Source: Pseudomonadota bacterium (lineage in GTDB: Bacteria; Pseudomonadota; Alphaproteobacteria; GCA-2731375). Taken from it: a DNA stretch of 61,191 bases. The notes beneath the pieces are model-generated. The model was not told the origin of the DNA and did no database searches. It worked only from the letters and a program-made list of their open reading frames with translations. The translations under genes were made by a program, and so were the position numbers. The stretch is taken from the NCBI GenBank assembly GCA_027623205.1, contig JAQBYC010000008.1, forward strand, positions 1 to 61,191. Direction: 5' to 3'. Below, one piece after another: positions 50,128 through 58,226 of the stretch (position 1 is the first letter of the stretch; each line of letters begins with the position of its first letter).

Positions 50128-51180
50128 ATGGCAGAAACACCTATGACAGAAACGCCATCGGTCGACCCCACCGATCTGTTGTGGGGTTATTTGAAAGGCT
50201 TTCACGCCGTGCACCATGTGGCGATGGGTTCGGAATTGGGCTTGTTCGAGAAAATCCTTGCCGCGGGGGCGGCCGGTTGCCGGCCGTCCGATCTGGCGGC
50301 GGAACTGGAACTGCATCCGCCCTACGTCGATGTCTGGTGCCGCAGCGGCTATCATTATGGTTTTTTGGAAGCCGGCGATACGGGCTGCTTTCGTCTCGCC
50401 GCCATGATGGATAAGTTGCTGGTGGATCCCGGCGATCCACGCAATCTGGCGCCCTACATTACCAGCACGGTCAATTTCGGCAGCGATGACCTGCGCAGCT
50501 ATCCGGCATTCTTCCGTACCGGCGGGACACACCGGTTTCAGGATCATGGCGACGATTTCTCCCGCCATGTGGGTGATACCACCGCCGGATTCCATACGGT
50601 GGTGGCACGGCGCATGCTGGGCGGCATCCCCGGCCTAAAGGACAAGCTGACGGCGGGCGCATCGGTGTTGGACGTGGGCTGCGGTACTGCCGGCCTGATG
50701 ATCAAGATCGCCCAGGCCTGGCCCAACAGCCACTGTCATGGCGTCGAAATCGACCCCCACGGGGTCGAGCAGGCCCGCGCCAACGTCGCGGCCAGCGATG
50801 TCGCCGGGCGGGTCACGGTTGAAGCGATCGGCCCGGATGGCATCGGCCGCAACGAAGACTTCGACCTCGCGGTGATGTTCGAGGTGCTGCACGAAATCGA
50901 CGACGATATCCGGCCTGACGTACTCAAGGACGTGGGCCGGTCGCTGAAGCCCGGCGGCATTCTGTTCATTCTGGATGAAACCTATCCCTCCGATCTGGCG
51001 GGGCTGCGCGATCCCGGCTTCAATTTCGCCGTGCAAACCCAATTCAACGAACTGATCTGGGGCAATGTGGTGCCGACCATTGAAATGCAGCGCGCGCTGT
51101 TCGCCGTCGCGGGCCTGAAGGAAATCGCCCGCGAGCCGATCGGCGGCATCTTCACCATGCTGGTCGCCGCGAAGGAGTAG
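50128..51180 (+). CDS. SAM-dependent methyltransferase with N-terminal winged helix
   Basis: A 350-residue protein. Residues 15-100 form a helix-turn-helix-type dimerisation domain (GYLKGFHAVHHVAMGSELGL, CRPSDLAAELELHPPYV). The Rossmann methyltransferase follows with SVLDVGCGTAGLMIKIAQ near residue 177, VMFEVLHEIDDD and LKPGGILFILDE. The layout is that of small-molecule O- or C-methyltransferases. The next gene starts after 6 nt with its ribosome site overlapping this stop, so methylation of a catabolic intermediate is plausible. Confidence 0.85.
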   Translation: MAETPMTETPSVDPTDLLWGYLKGFHAVHHVAMGSELGLFEKILAAGAAGCRPSDLAAELELHPPYVDVWCRSGYHYGFLEAGDTGCFRLAAMMDKLLVDPGDPRNLAPYITSTVNFGSDDLRSYPAFFRTGGTHRFQDHGDDFSRHVGDTTAGFHTVVARRMLGGIPGLKDKLTAGASVLDVGCGTAGLMIKIAQAWPNSHCHGVEIDPHGVEQARANVAASDVAGRVTVEAIGPDGIGRNEDFDLAVMFEVLHEIDDDIRPDVLKDVGRSLKPGGILFILDETYPSDLAGLRDPGFNFAVQTQFNELIWGNVVPTIEMQRALFAVAGLKEIAREPIGGIFTMLVAAKE

Positions 51181-51186
51181 ACAATT

Positions 51187-51987
51187 ATGACCGCCAACCC
51201 TGACCCCATCGAAGGCGCCGCACGGCATTTGTTCGCCGAGGCGCGGGCGGGCCGCAAGGGCGCCCGCCTGCCGGACGCTCTGGCGCCGCCCGACGTTACC
51301 GCCGCTTATCTGGTGCAGGACCGGTTACAGGCGCTGTGGGTCGAGGCCGGCGCCGGCGCGGTGGCGGGATGGAAGGTCGCCCTGACGTCGAAAGTGATGC
51401 AGGAACTGGTGGGTGTGGCGCAGCCGTGCGAGGGGGCGATCTTCGCCAACCGGATACATCGCGGCGCGGCGCGTCTGTCCCACGGCGACTTCGTCAATAT
51501 CGGCGTTGAATCCGAGATCGCGGTGCGCCTCGCCCATGACCTGCCGCTCTCGGGCGGCCCCTATGACCAGGATAATATCCGCGGCGCCGTGGCGGCCTGT
51601 ATGGCGGCGATTGAAATCGTCGATGACCGGGCGATCGACTACAAGCTGGTCGATGCCGAATTGCTGATCGCCGACAATTCCTTCAATGCCGGCTGTATCC
51701 TGGGGCCGGAGGTCGGCGATTGGCAAGACCTGGATCTCGCCGCCCTGGCCGGCCGCATGTTGATCAATGGCGAGGTGGTGGGCACCGGCGTGGGCGGTGA
51801 TGCCCTGGGCCACCCCCTGGTGCCACTGGCCTGGCTGGCCAACAACCTGAACCAGCGGGGCACCCTGTTGCGTGCGGGTGATGTGGTGATGACCGGTTCC
51901 ATCGTGGCCACTAAATGGCTGCATCCGGGCGATCATATGATCACCGAGGTTGACGGCCTGGGTCAGGCCAGCCTGACGGTGACCTGA
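51187..51987 (+). CDS. 2-keto-4-pentenoate hydratase / FAH-family decarboxylase-like
   Basis: A 266-residue protein. VAGWKVALTSKVMQ near residue 60, the metal-binding GVESEIAVRLAHDLP near residue 106, and DVVMTGSIV and HPGDHMITEVDGLG at the end match MhpD/DmpE-type hydratases and DmpH-type decarboxylases. These act on the 2-hydroxypenta-2,4-dienoate branch of meta-cleavage of catechols. It is followed after 10 nt by an AMP-forming acyl-CoA synthetase. Confidence 0.88.
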   Translation: MTANPDPIEGAARHLFAEARAGRKGARLPDALAPPDVTAAYLVQDRLQALWVEAGAGAVAGWKVALTSKVMQELVGVAQPCEGAIFANRIHRGAARLSHGDFVNIGVESEIAVRLAHDLPLSGGPYDQDNIRGAVAACMAAIEIVDDRAIDYKLVDAELLIADNSFNAGCILGPEVGDWQDLDLAALAGRMLINGEVVGTGVGGDALGHPLVPLAWLANNLNQRGTLLRAGDVVMTGSIVATKWLHPGDHMITEVDGLGQASLTVT

Positions 51988-51997
51988 AGGAGCCAGA

Positions 51998-53557
51998 ATG
52001 TCGGATCTTTATCAGGGATTAACCGCGGCCGCTTTGATGTTGCGGGCGATGGCCCGTTGGGGCAACCGGGTCGCCTTCAGCGGCTATGGCGGCAGTTTTA
52101 CCTACGCTCAATCGCTGCAACTGATTGGCCGCTACCAGGCGGTTATGCAGGCCTCCGGCGCGCTGCGGGGCCAGCGCATTGCGCTGTTGAACGCCAATCG
52201 GGCGGAGGCCTGGCTGGCGGGCGTCGCCGCCCAGGCCCTGGGCCTGTGCATGACCGCGCTGCATCCCCTGGGCGCGTTCGAGGATCAGCTGTTCATTCTG
52301 GAAGATGGCGCGATCGACTATCTGTTGGTCGATACGGAGACCTACCTGGCACGCGGTGGCGAGTTGGCCGCCGCAACCGACCGTCTGCGCCAGGTCTTCA
52401 CCCTTGGCAAAGCGGAATACGGCCTTGATTTGCGGGCCGGCGCGGCCGCTGCCGGGGCCGTGTCGCCGGTATTGCTGGCTGAACCCAACGACGAGGCCTG
52501 GTTGAGTTATACGGGGGGGACAACGGGCCGTTCCAAGGGCGCGATGCGCCGGCATCATTCCTATGTCGCCATGGTGGGCGCCGTGCTGGCGGATTTCGAA
52601 TGGCCCCAGGACATCGTCTATCTTGCCGTCGCCCCCATATCCCATGTCGGCGGCACCAAGATCGCGCCGACCCTGTTGCGCGGTGGCCGGGTGCATTTTC
52701 AGCACGGCTTTGATCCCGGCGCCGTGTTGCAGGCCATCGGGACCGAGCGGGTCTCTGCCGCGCTGTTGGTGCCGACCATGATCGGTATTCTGCTGGACCA
52801 CCCGAAACTGGATACCGCCGATCTCTCCAGCCTGGAAATGCTGATATATGGCGCCGCGCCCATGTCGCCGACGCGCCTTCTGGAAGGGTTGGAGCGAATG
52901 GGGCCGGTCTTTTGCCAGCTTTACGGCCAGACCGAAGGCTACCCCCTGACCGTGCTGCGCCGGGGGGACCACAACAAGGACGAGCCCGGTCTGTTCGCGG
53001 CCTGCGGGCATCCCTGCGCCTCCGTCCGGATTGCCCTGCTGGGCGATGACGGCCAACCGGTGCCGGCGGGTGAGGTGGGTGAGATCTGCGCCCAAGGGCC
53101 GCAATTGATGGACGGCTATTGGAACCGCCCCGAGCAAACGGCGGAAACCATGGCGCATGGTTGGCTGCATACGGGCGACATGGCCTGGGCCGACGACCGC
53201 GGCTACCTTTATATCGTTGACCGCAAGAAGGACATGATCATTACCGGCGGCTTCAATGTTTTCCCCCGCGAGGTGGAGGACATCCTGACCATGGATCGGG
53301 ACATTGCCATGGCCGCCGTCATCGGCGTGCCCGATGACAAGTGGGGCGAGGCGGTCAAGGCCGTGGTGGTGCCCCGTCAAGGCGCCAAGATCGACCCCGA
53401 GGCTCTGATCCAGCGGGTCCGTGCGGCGAAGGGTTCGGTGCAGGCGCCAAAATCCGTCGATATCGTTGATGCCATCCCCCTGACGCCCTTGGGCAAGCCC
53501 GACAAGAAAGCCCTGCGCGAGACATACTGGGCTGGCCGCGCCCGTCGCGTTGGTTAG
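51998..53557 (+). CDS. class I AMP-forming acyl-CoA synthetase
   Basis: A 519-residue adenylate-forming enzyme. The P-loop LSYTGGTTGRSKGAMRRHHS is near residue 168, the adenine-binding YGQTEGYPLT near 308, the hinge region HTGDMAWADDRGYLYIVDRKKDMI near 389, and the catalytic lysine near the end in LTPLGKPDKKAL. It activates a carboxylic acid to its CoA thioester in the cytoplasm. Acid specificity is unknown; neighbours (acyl-CoA dehydrogenase, thioesterase) fit degradation of that CoA ester. The stop TAG is the first triplet of a palindromic repeat. Confidence 0.92.
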   Translation: MSDLYQGLTAAALMLRAMARWGNRVAFSGYGGSFTYAQSLQLIGRYQAVMQASGALRGQRIALLNANRAEAWLAGVAAQALGLCMTALHPLGAFEDQLFILEDGAIDYLLVDTETYLARGGELAAATDRLRQVFTLGKAEYGLDLRAGAAAAGAVSPVLLAEPNDEAWLSYTGGTTGRSKGAMRRHHSYVAMVGAVLADFEWPQDIVYLAVAPISHVGGTKIAPTLLRGGRVHFQHGFDPGAVLQAIGTERVSAALLVPTMIGILLDHPKLDTADLSSLEMLIYGAAPMSPTRLLEGLERMGPVFCQLYGQTEGYPLTVLRRGDHNKDEPGLFAACGHPCASVRIALLGDDGQPVPAGEVGEICAQGPQLMDGYWNRPEQTAETMAHGWLHTGDMAWADDRGYLYIVDRKKDMIITGGFNVFPREVEDILTMDRDIAMAAVIGVPDDKWGEAVKAVVVPRQGAKIDPEALIQRVRAAKGSVQAPKSVDIVDAIPLTPLGKPDKKALRETYWAGRARRVG

Positions 53558-53657
53558 AGCAATTTGCAATGTATTGGAGTCGCGAACGCGATTTTAAGGA
53601 ATTCGTTCTATTGCTCAGTTTTGAAGATTCGGGGCACATTTGGATCAAATTTGCCCC
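53555..53657. repeat. compound palindromic repeat, divergent copy 3
   Basis: TAGAGCAATTTGCAATG begins at the CoA-ligase stop codon; GGAGTCGCGAACGCGA forms the inner hairpin and ATTGCTC closes the first part. The second part is GGGGCACATTTG-GAT-CAAATTTGCCCC (53631-53657), 11 of 12 pairs. Its end is 1-2 nt from the AGGAGG ribosome site of the next gene. Confidence 0.65.
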
Positions 53658-53671
53658 AGGAGGTAGCGATC

Positions 53672-54841
53672 ATGGCGGGACCATTCGGACATGGCATGCG
53701 GGACCTTTGGCCCCTGGAGGCTGGCGCGATCTATCTGAACCACGGCACCGTGGGCGTCACCCCGAACGAGGTCATGGCGGCGCAATGGGCCATCAAACTA
53801 CGGATCGAGGCGCATCCGGCCCGCTTCATGCTGCGGGATTTGAAGCCTGAATTGCGTGCTGCCGCCGACCGGGTGGCGGCCCTGCTGGGTGGGCGCGGCG
53901 AAGACTATGTCTTCACCGACAACGCCACCACCGGTATCAATGCGGTGTTGCGTTCAGCCGATCTGGGACCCGGCGACGAGGTACTGGTCACGGATCACAC
54001 CTATGGCGCCGTCGCCAATGCGGCCCGCCATGCCTGCAACCGGGCCGGCGCTACCCTGATTACGGCCCGGATACCATTCCCCATCAGCGACAATGCCGCC
54101 GCCATTGCCGGGCTCGAGAGCGCCGTGAGCGAACGCACCCGCATTGCCGTTTTGGATCATGTCACGTCGGAAACCGGCATCGTTCTGCCCCTGCGCCGGA
54201 TGGTGGCGATCTGCCATGCCGCCGGCGCCCGGGTTCTGGTGGATGGCGCGCACGCGCCGGGCACTCTCGATCTGGATATTCCTGGCTGCGGGGCGGATTG
54301 GTATGCCGCCAATCTGCACAAGTGGCTGTTCGCGCCCCGTGGCTGTGGCATTCTTTGGGCTGCGGAAAGCATGCAACAGGATCTGCATCCGGCGGTCATA
54401 TCCTGGCGTCTGGGTGAAGGATTTACCGCTGAATTTGATTGGACCGGGACCCGTGATCCTTCACCGTTCCTCAGCCTGCCGGCGGCATTGGATTTTCTGG
54501 CCAGTTTTGGTACAGAAGCGGTGCGTGCTTACAACCACGGCCTGGCCGTAGACGCCGCTGCCATGCTGGGTGATCGCTTCGGCGGTCCCCAGGGCGCGCC
54601 GCCGGCCATGATATCGGCCATGGCGCTGGCCCCGTTGCCGGAAAATCTTGCCGCCGGAACGGAAGAAGCAAAAGCCTTGCGCGATCATTTATTGTACACA
54701 CATAACATTGAAGTTCCGATCATCGCCTGGTCAGGCCGTCTATGGGCCCGGCTTGCGGCTCAGGTGTATTGTCAGATGTCTGATTTCGAAGCGCTGGCGG
54801 ATGCCGTCGAAGGCTGGGCCGCCGAACACGAACGTCACTAG
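53672..54841 (+). CDS. class V aminotransferase (isopenicillin N epimerase-like)
   Basis: A 389-residue PLP enzyme. YLNHGTVGVTPNEVM at the start, FTDNATTGINAVLRS near residue 85, DGAHAPGTLDLDIP near residue 191 and the PLP lysine in AANLHKWLFAPRGCG near residue 213 place it with the CefD-like class V group, which includes epimerases, desulfurases and lyases. Substrate is unknown. The ATG at 53672 has a good AGGAGGT about 10 nt before it. Repeats lie immediately before and after the gene, and its TAG stop is part of the downstream repeat. Confidence 0.88.
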   Translation: MAGPFGHGMRDLWPLEAGAIYLNHGTVGVTPNEVMAAQWAIKLRIEAHPARFMLRDLKPELRAAADRVAALLGGRGEDYVFTDNATTGINAVLRSADLGPGDEVLVTDHTYGAVANAARHACNRAGATLITARIPFPISDNAAAIAGLESAVSERTRIAVLDHVTSETGIVLPLRRMVAICHAAGARVLVDGAHAPGTLDLDIPGCGADWYAANLHKWLFAPRGCGILWAAESMQQDLHPAVISWRLGEGFTAEFDWTGTRDPSPFLSLPAALDFLASFGTEAVRAYNHGLAVDAAAMLGDRFGGPQGAPPAMISAMALAPLPENLAAGTEEAKALRDHLLYTHNIEVPIIAWSGRLWARLAAQVYCQMSDFEALADAVEGWAAEHERH

Positions 54842-54940
54842 AGCAATTTTCAACTAATCCGAGTCGCTTTCGCGACTTAAGTAATTGGTTCAATTGCTCT
54901 AATCTTAAAGAGCCTGAGCATGTTTTAAGGAAACATGCTC
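54839..54940. repeat. compound palindromic repeat, copy 4 (most regular)
   Basis: Part one: TAGAGCAATT (54839-54848) pairs with AATTGCTCTA (54892-54901) around an inner AGTCGC-TTTC-like hairpin with GCGACT (54862-54877). Part two: GAGCATGTTT-TAAGG-AAACATGCTC (54916-54940), ten perfect pairs. The first three bases are the stop codon of the aminotransferase. Confidence 0.8.
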
Positions 54941-54965
54941 TAACCATTCATCGGGAGCCAATCAC

Positions 54966-56804
54966 ATGCCAAGTTATAGCGCGCCGGTACGGGAATTACG
55001 TTTTGTCTTGAACGAACTGTTGGCAATCACGGAATGCACCCATATTCCGGGCTATGGCGAGGTCAGCGATGATCTGGTCGACGCGGTTCTGGATGGTGCC
55101 GCAAAGGTGGCGGAGGAAATCTGGGCGCCGTTGAACCAGACCGGTGACGAAGAAGGCTGCCGCTTTGAGAACGGCGTGGTGCGCGCGCCAAGCGGTTTCA
55201 AGGACGCCTTCAAAGCCTGGTACGACGGCGGCTGGAACGGCATTTCCTCGCCAGTGGAATGGGGTGGACAGGGCCTGCCCGGCGTTCTGGGCCTGGCGAT
55301 TTCTGAAATGGCCATGTCGTCAAACCTCTCGCTCTCGACTTATGTGGGGCTTTCGGGCGGGGCGGCCAGCGTGCTGATGTCCATCGCGCCGGATCAATTG
55401 AAGCAGCTTTACGTGCCTAAGATGATGTCCGGTGAGTGGACCGGCACCATGAATTTGACCGAGCCCCATTGCGGCACCGACCTGAAACTGATGCGAACCA
55501 AGGCGGTGGAGCAGGACGACGGCACCTATGCTATTTCGGGCACCAAGATATTCATCACCGGCGGCGATCACGATATGGCGGAAAATATCGTTCATCTGGT
55601 GCTGGCCAAGGTGGAAGGCGAGGGCGAGGGCCTGTCCGCCGTCTCGCTGTTCCTGGTGCCGAAAATCAAGGTCAATGACGACGGCAGCCTGGCCCAGGGC
55701 AACAATGTCACCTGCGGCAGCATCGAGCATAAAATGGGTATCAAGGGCTCATCCACCGCCGTGCTGCACTACGACGCCGCCATCGGTCATCGTCTGGGCG
55801 CCAAGCCGGCGCCCAAGGCCGAAGGCGAGGATGGGAAAAAGAAAAAGCGCGGTTCCGGCGCCGGCATGGCGGGGATGTTCCAGATGATGAACGGGGCCCG
55901 GATCGGCGTCGGTTATCAAGGCATCGCACTCTCGGAAGTGGCCTATCAGAACGCCGCTGCGTACACCCGCGAGCGTACCGCCGGACGGGCCCTGAGCGGC
56001 GCGAAATACCCCGACCAGCCGGCCGATCCCATCGTGGTGCATCCCGACGTCAGGCGGATGCTGTTGCAAATGCGGTCCTTTAACGAAGGCGCCCGCGCCT
56101 TGTTGATGTGGTTGAGCCACGAGGCCGTGGTCGGCCGCCATGATGGCGATGACGAGCGCAAGCAACAGGTTTCCGATCTGTTCAACCTGCTGATCCCCGT
56201 GGTGAAGGCGCATTTCACCGATGTCGGTTTTGAATGCGTCAACATGGCCATGCAGTGCTTTGGCGGTCACGGCTATATTCGCGAACATGGCATGGAGCAG
56301 TTCGTCCGCGACGCCCGTATCTCGCAACTTTACGAGGGCGCCAACGGTGTGCAGGCGCTTGATCTGGTGGGCCGCCGCATGGGGGTGGACAATGGCCGCC
56401 CGGCCCGCGCCCTGTTCTCGCTGATCAGCGGTTTCATCGCTGAACAAAAGGGTGAGGACATGGCCCCCTTCACCAAGCCGCTGCAGGCGGGCCTTGACGA
56501 TCTAATGGCCACCACCATGTGGCTGGCGCAAAACGCCATTCAGAATCACGAGGAGGCGGGCGCCGCGTCGGTCGATTTTCTGCGCATGATGGGCACCGTG
56601 GCGGTGGGCTATATGTGGGCCCGCATGGCCCGCGTGGCCTTGGATCAACTCGATCGGGGCAGTGACGACGAAGCCTTCTATAAAATGAAGCTGAACACGG
56701 CGCGCTACTACATGGGCCGGGTGATGCCCGATACGGCGTCTCTGAAGATGCGCGCCATGGCCGGCGCCGAGGTCCTGATGATGCCGGACGACGAGGCCTT
56801 TTAG
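54966..56804 (+). CDS. acyl-CoA dehydrogenase (DmdC-like long form)
   Basis: A 612-residue protein. NLTEPHCGTDLKLMRTKA near residue 160 and ISGTKIFITGGDHDMAENI near residue 194 contact FAD and substrate; the catalytic-base region is in QLYEGANGVQALDLVGR near residue 455; and FGGHGYIREHGMEQFVRD lies near residue 433. The extra C-terminal helical domain and length match the 3-methylmercaptopropionyl-CoA dehydrogenase (DmdC) group, which also contains enzymes for other medium acyl-CoAs. It oxidises an acyl-CoA to the 2-enoyl-CoA and passes electrons to ETF. The thioesterase gene follows after 1 nt. Confidence 0.92.
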   Translation: MPSYSAPVRELRFVLNELLAITECTHIPGYGEVSDDLVDAVLDGAAKVAEEIWAPLNQTGDEEGCRFENGVVRAPSGFKDAFKAWYDGGWNGISSPVEWGGQGLPGVLGLAISEMAMSSNLSLSTYVGLSGGAASVLMSIAPDQLKQLYVPKMMSGEWTGTMNLTEPHCGTDLKLMRTKAVEQDDGTYAISGTKIFITGGDHDMAENIVHLVLAKVEGEGEGLSAVSLFLVPKIKVNDDGSLAQGNNVTCGSIEHKMGIKGSSTAVLHYDAAIGHRLGAKPAPKAEGEDGKKKKRGSGAGMAGMFQMMNGARIGVGYQGIALSEVAYQNAAAYTRERTAGRALSGAKYPDQPADPIVVHPDVRRMLLQMRSFNEGARALLMWLSHEAVVGRHDGDDERKQQVSDLFNLLIPVVKAHFTDVGFECVNMAMQCFGGHGYIREHGMEQFVRDARISQLYEGANGVQALDLVGRRMGVDNGRPARALFSLISGFIAEQKGEDMAPFTKPLQAGLDDLMATTMWLAQNAIQNHEEAGAASVDFLRMMGTVAVGYMWARMARVALDQLDRGSDDEAFYKMKLNTARYYMGRVMPDTASLKMRAMAGAEVLMMPDDEAF

Positions 56805-56805
56805 C

Positions 56806-57225
56806 ATGCATGATGCCGCGATCGATCAGGCGCTGACCGCCGAACTGCAGGAACGCATGCCCCTGGTGGGCACCCTGGGGATTGAATTCTACGCCGCCGC
56901 GCCCGACGCTGTCCGGGCCCGCATGGCGTGGAAGCCCGAGCGTTGCACCACGGACGGCATCCTGCATGGCGGCGCGATCATGGCCTTTGCGGACAGTCTG
57001 GGTGGGTTCCTTGCCTTCCTGAACCTTCCCGAGGGGGCCATGGCGACGACCACCATCGAAAGCAAAACCAACTTCTTTCGTGCCGTCCGCGGCGGCCATG
57101 TCCATGCCGAAGCAACGGCGCTGCACGCCGGGCGCAGCACCATCGTGATCGATACCGACCTTAGCGACGATGCTGGCAAGCGGGTCGCGCGGGTCACCCA
57201 GACGCAGGCCGTATTGCGGGGCTAG
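56806..57225 (+). CDS. PaaI family thioesterase (hot-dog fold)
   Basis: A 139-residue protein. The conserved region TTDGILHGGAIMAFADSLGG (near residue 45) is the PaaI/4HBT-type active-site loop, and TIESKTNFFRAVRGGHVHAE follows. It hydrolyses acyl- or aryl-CoA thioesters, often to rescue CoA from stalled catabolic intermediates. The gene starts one base after the acyl-CoA dehydrogenase stop, a clear sign of a shared transcript. Confidence 0.9.
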   Translation: MHDAAIDQALTAELQERMPLVGTLGIEFYAAAPDAVRARMAWKPERCTTDGILHGGAIMAFADSLGGFLAFLNLPEGAMATTTIESKTNFFRAVRGGHVHAEATALHAGRSTIVIDTDLSDDAGKRVARVTQTQAVLRG

Positions 57226-57254
57226 ACGGTTTTCGGGATTGACCAAGCCGCCCG

Positions 57255-57770
57255 ATGAACATGCCCATGCTCAAAGCGGTCCTCATCCTGCCGGGCACGG
57301 CGCTGGTCTACGCGCCGGCGCTGATCATCTGGTTCACCCGAGATACCGCCCTTGCGGCAAGCCTCGCGCCAACCTCGATTATGATCTGGCTGGCGGGGCT
57401 GCCGTTCGCGGCGGCCGGGCTCGTCCTGATGTTCTGGACCGTGCGGCTGTTCGCGGTGAAAGGCGGCGGCGGCACGCCGGCGCCATGGCAGCCCATTCGT
57501 TATTTTATCGTTCTCGGTCCCTATCGCCATGTCCGCAATCCCATGCTGATTGGCGTTATCCTGTTTCTGATTGCCGAGGCGATCCTGCTGCGATCCACCC
57601 CGATCTTCCTGTGGATGGCCGCCTTCGCTATCATCAACACGCTCTATTTCACGCTCTCGGAAGAACCCGAGTTGGAGAAACGCTTCGGCCAGGCCTATCT
57701 GGATTACAAGCGTAACGTCCCGCGATGGCTCCCGCGCCTGACGCCCTATACGCCGCCGCCGCCAAGTTAG
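57255..57770 (+). CDS. isoprenylcysteine carboxyl methyltransferase (ICMT/PEMT) family membrane protein
   Basis: A 171-residue protein with four likely transmembrane segments. The family core is GPYRHVRNPMLIGVILFLIAE (from about residue 93, listed in two pieces: GPYRHVRNPM, LIGVILFL), then SEEPELEKRFGQAYLDYKRNVPRW, which binds SAM. Bacterial members are small integral methyltransferases or NnrU-like proteins with mostly unknown acceptors. Several ATGs lie within the first six codons; the first is used. Probably co-transcribed with the thioesterase. Confidence 0.85.
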   Translation: MNMPMLKAVLILPGTALVYAPALIIWFTRDTALAASLAPTSIMIWLAGLPFAAAGLVLMFWTVRLFAVKGGGGTPAPWQPIRYFIVLGPYRHVRNPMLIGVILFLIAEAILLRSTPIFLWMAAFAIINTLYFTLSEEPELEKRFGQAYLDYKRNVPRWLPRLTPYTPPPPS

Positions 57771-57827
57771 GCCGCGTTATGTTGTCGCGGGTTGCGGCAT
57801 TTACCCGGTCATTTCGCCTCGCCGCGG

Positions 57828-58190
57828 CTACGACGGGCGGTGATGCACAAAGACCTGAACCGCCCTGCCATCGGCATCAAGGACTTTGGTTTCCACCACG
57901 TCTTCCTGGCGGTGGTTTTGGTAATGCAGCGAGATGCTCGACACCCCCGCGCATACCGCGATCAATTCAAACCGTAGCAGACTGCCCGGGCCAAGGCTGG
58001 CGGCAAAATAGTCCGCAAGCTCGGATTTTGATCTGATTGTTCCGTCTTTCCTGCCGGTACGGGCAACAATCAGCGGCGAAACAAAAACCAGATCATCGGC
58101 ATAATGCGCCATGACGCGATCCAGGTCATGGGCATTCCAGGCATCAATCCAATCGGCGGCAATGCGTTCTGCCTCGGCAAGCTCAATCAT
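57828..58190 (-). CDS. SnoaL-like/NTF2-fold protein
   Basis: A 120-residue protein with ADWIDAWNAHDLDRVMAHYADDLVF near the start, the usual opening of SnoaL-like NTF2-fold polypeptides, followed by beta strands ending in AVQVFVHHRPS. Such proteins are ligand-binding or isomerase-type; no catalytic assignment can be made. It lies 36 nt downstream of trpE(G) on the same strand and could be on that transcript. Confidence 0.82.
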   Translation of the reverse strand: MIELAEAERIAADWIDAWNAHDLDRVMAHYADDLVFVSPLIVARTGRKDGTIRSKSELADYFAASLGPGSLLRFELIAVCAGVSSISLHYQNHRQEDVVETKVLDADGRAVQVFVHHRPS

Positions 58191-58226
58191 TCGAGCGCCC
58201 CTTGCGCGGTTTCACAACAAGCCGCA

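Noticed and set aside
52019-53569. 516-codon open frame opposite the CoA ligase gene
   Set aside because: Its composition (His/Gln/Arg rich) is that of an antisense shadow in GC-rich DNA, and the + strand gene has all family motifs. The same holds for long antisense frames at 25312-26613, 59013-60146 and 11794-12678.
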